In this document: piece after piece, positions 5,300-6,552 of the stretch | How positions within the stretch are numbered: the stretch's first letter is position 1 | Layout: each line of letters begins with the position of its first letter | From: an uncultured Leptotrichia sp. | GTDB taxonomy: Bacteria; Fusobacteriota; Fusobacteriia; Fusobacteriales; Leptotrichiaceae | DNA length: 6,552 nucleotides | Direction: 5' to 3' | NCBI GenBank assembly: GCA_938017765.1 | Contig: CALIJH010000036.1 | Location: 1 to 6,552 of the forward strand | The notes under the pieces: generated by a model | The model's database searches: none | Told to the model about the DNA's origin: nothing | What the model saw: only the letters and a program-made list of their open reading frames with translations | Made by a program: the position numbers and the translations under genes

Positions 5300-6552
5300 T
5301 TTTATTGGGAACACACTTGTTATATTTCCAGCTTTATCTATATAACCTTTTATTCTAACGCCAGATGGTGTTGTTCCTTCCCATATATACTTTCCTGTCA
5401 TTTCTCTATTTTGAAAAGCTTTATCAACTTCCACCTTTATTCTGTCCGCTGTCCAACTTTCAGGAAACATTGTCGATTTTCCGTCATTATTTGATTTTTG
5501 AATAAAGACATTTGGATTATTAGGATCTTGTACTTCAATTTCTGCTTCATACACACCACTCGGATATCTTTTTGTTACTTCTTTAACCCTTACATTTCCT
5601 AAAGTTGTATGACCACCTGTTACCTTTCCGTTTTTTATCTCTCCATTGATTATATGTCCTTCAAAATCAGTGAATTTCGTCTCAACATCTTTTACTTGTT
5701 TGCTTGCCTGTAAATTTAAATAATAATTTTCTCCTCTATTATTAATTTTATTATGAAGTTCAGTATTTATTGTCTTTTTAATATCCTTATCACTGACATC
5801 TGTACTTTTTGTTTTCAGAGGTGTTGCATACGGTGCAAGTTGGGCTACTCCTATCATTACTCCTGTTTCTATATAGTCATAAGCTTCCGGCTTCCAAGAA
5901 AATACTGTATCTCTTATCGGATTTATTGTCTGTTTCAACTCACTTCCAAACACTCCGTTTAGTATTCCTCCACCTCCTGTTATCATTTTGTTTACTCCAA
6001 CTACTACTCCTGTTACTCCGATTACTTTTACTGGTGTCGACGGAACTATAAGTGTCCCAATTGATACAACATCTGCTGCTCCTGCTGCTTCTATTAATGA
6101 AATCCCTCCAGCTGTCGTTCCAAGTCCTGCTGCTACATCTACTACTCCTGAACCTATTTTCTCCAATCTTTGTCCTATTGTTGGCGGTGTCTTATATGCT
6201 AAATGTATTTTTTCCCTCTGCCCTGTTTCTAAAAATAGATTATGATATACATAAAATGTTGTTTCACTGTTAAATACATACACTCCGTTTCTTTCTGTAC
6301 ATTCTCGGGTTGTCAGACAATATCTTTTTAATTTTTCGTGTAATTTATTAAATTTTTCATTTCTCTTTTCAAAATTTTTAGATGTCCCTTCAGCAACCAT
6401 TACTTTTGATGAATTTGGGTCTGCTGAACATAAGTTCGTTGCGCATTTATCCCCGACATGTTCTCCAAAATCTCTATTGCTGTAGTCTTTTCCGTCTGAT
6501 TTTGCTTTTATCGGGATGTCATTATCTTTGTACTTATCCTGAAAATATTGGT
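5297..6552 (-). CDS. C-terminal part of a large polymorphic toxin with an EndoU RNase domain (partial)
   Basis: The frame stays open to the window edge, giving 417 complete codons. The ATG at 6398-6400 has no Shine-Dalgarno sequence and 50 open codons before it, so it is internal. The true start lies outside the window. Numbering from the first complete codon, residues 1-130 are polar and carry two cysteine pairs (C36/C41 and C78/C84). Residues about 131-202 are a Gly/Ala/Val-rich hydrophobic stretch, possibly a membrane-passage or pretoxin segment. The last 130 residues or so match the bacterial EndoU nuclease fold: HIINGE (His299), TGGHTT (His314), GVYEAEIEV, KSTMFPESW (Lys359, Thr360 region) and GVRIKGY (Tyr403). 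The two histidines and the Ser/Thr-Tyr pair fit the family's active site. Known CdiA EndoU toxins cleave tRNA in target cells. An adhesin/filament N-terminus with two-partner or other secretion is expected but not visible. No VENN motif is seen. Confidence 0.88.
   Translation of the reverse strand, partial: QYFQDKYKDNDIPIKAKSDGKDYSNRDFGEHVGDKCATNLCSADPNSSKVMVAEGTSKNFEKRNEKFNKLHEKLKRYCLTTRECTERNGVYVFNSETTFYVYHNLFLETGQREKIHLAYKTPPTIGQRLEKIGSGVVDVAAGLGTTAGGISLIEAAGAADVVSIGTLIVPSTPVKVIGVTGVVVGVNKMITGGGGILNGVFGSELKQTINPIRDTVFSWKPEAYDYIETGVMIGVAQLAPYATPLKTKSTDVSDKDIKKTINTELHNKINNRGENYYLNLQASKQVKDVETKFTDFEGHIINGEIKNGKVTGGHTTLGNVRVKEVTKRYPSGVYEAEIEVQDPNNPNVFIQKSNNDGKSTMFPESWTADRIKVEVDKAFQNREMTGKYIWEGTTPSGVRIKGYIDKAGNITSVFPIK

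Noticed and set aside
5988..6273. Plus-strand frames rich in Leu, Thr, Pro and Ala opposite the toxin gene
   Set aside because: They are antisense shadows of the Gly/Ala/Val-rich segment, have no ribosome binding sites and show unnatural composition.

Overview
The window is very AT-rich, and every gene recognised lies on the minus strand, so transcription runs from right to left. The lysine-, isoleucine- and asparagine-rich proteins, and an outer-membrane patatin phospholipase with the architecture of Fusobacterium FplA, suggest a fusobacterium. The Leptotrichia group is my best guess. This is inferred from composition and gene content, not from a database match.

Right part (about 4750-6552): the end of a polymorphic-toxin locus. 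A reading frame that enters from beyond position 6552 carries a glycine-rich hydrophobic segment and ends in a bacterial EndoU-type RNase domain. A small acidic protein, probably its immunity protein, follows 8 bases later, and its ribosome binding site overlaps the toxin stop codon. About 125 bases further on, a perfect 10-bp hairpin followed by a T tract looks like the terminator of this unit.

Middle (4390-4913): a boundary zone without an intact gene. It holds a short GC-rich patch, the terminator, an 84-codon start-less frame that looks like a decayed gene fragment, and a second partial copy of part of that fragment. A clean sigma-70-type promoter with an adjoining palindrome lies at its left end.

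Left-centre (375-4389): a likely three-gene operon read from that promoter. The order is a YjjG-like HAD nucleotidase, an FplA-like phospholipase autotransporter, and a diacylglycerol kinase-family lipid kinase, with gaps of only 15 and 31 bases. A surface lipase next to a cytoplasmic lipid kinase suggests a link between lipid breakdown and salvage, with the HAD enzyme perhaps as a housekeeping partner.

Left end (1-374): a frame open for 103 codons and running off the window, with no ATG, GTG or TTG start. It is a gene remnant or a gene broken by a frameshift. The most notable material is the EndoU toxin/immunity pair and the adjoining fragments, which may be debris of earlier toxin cassettes.
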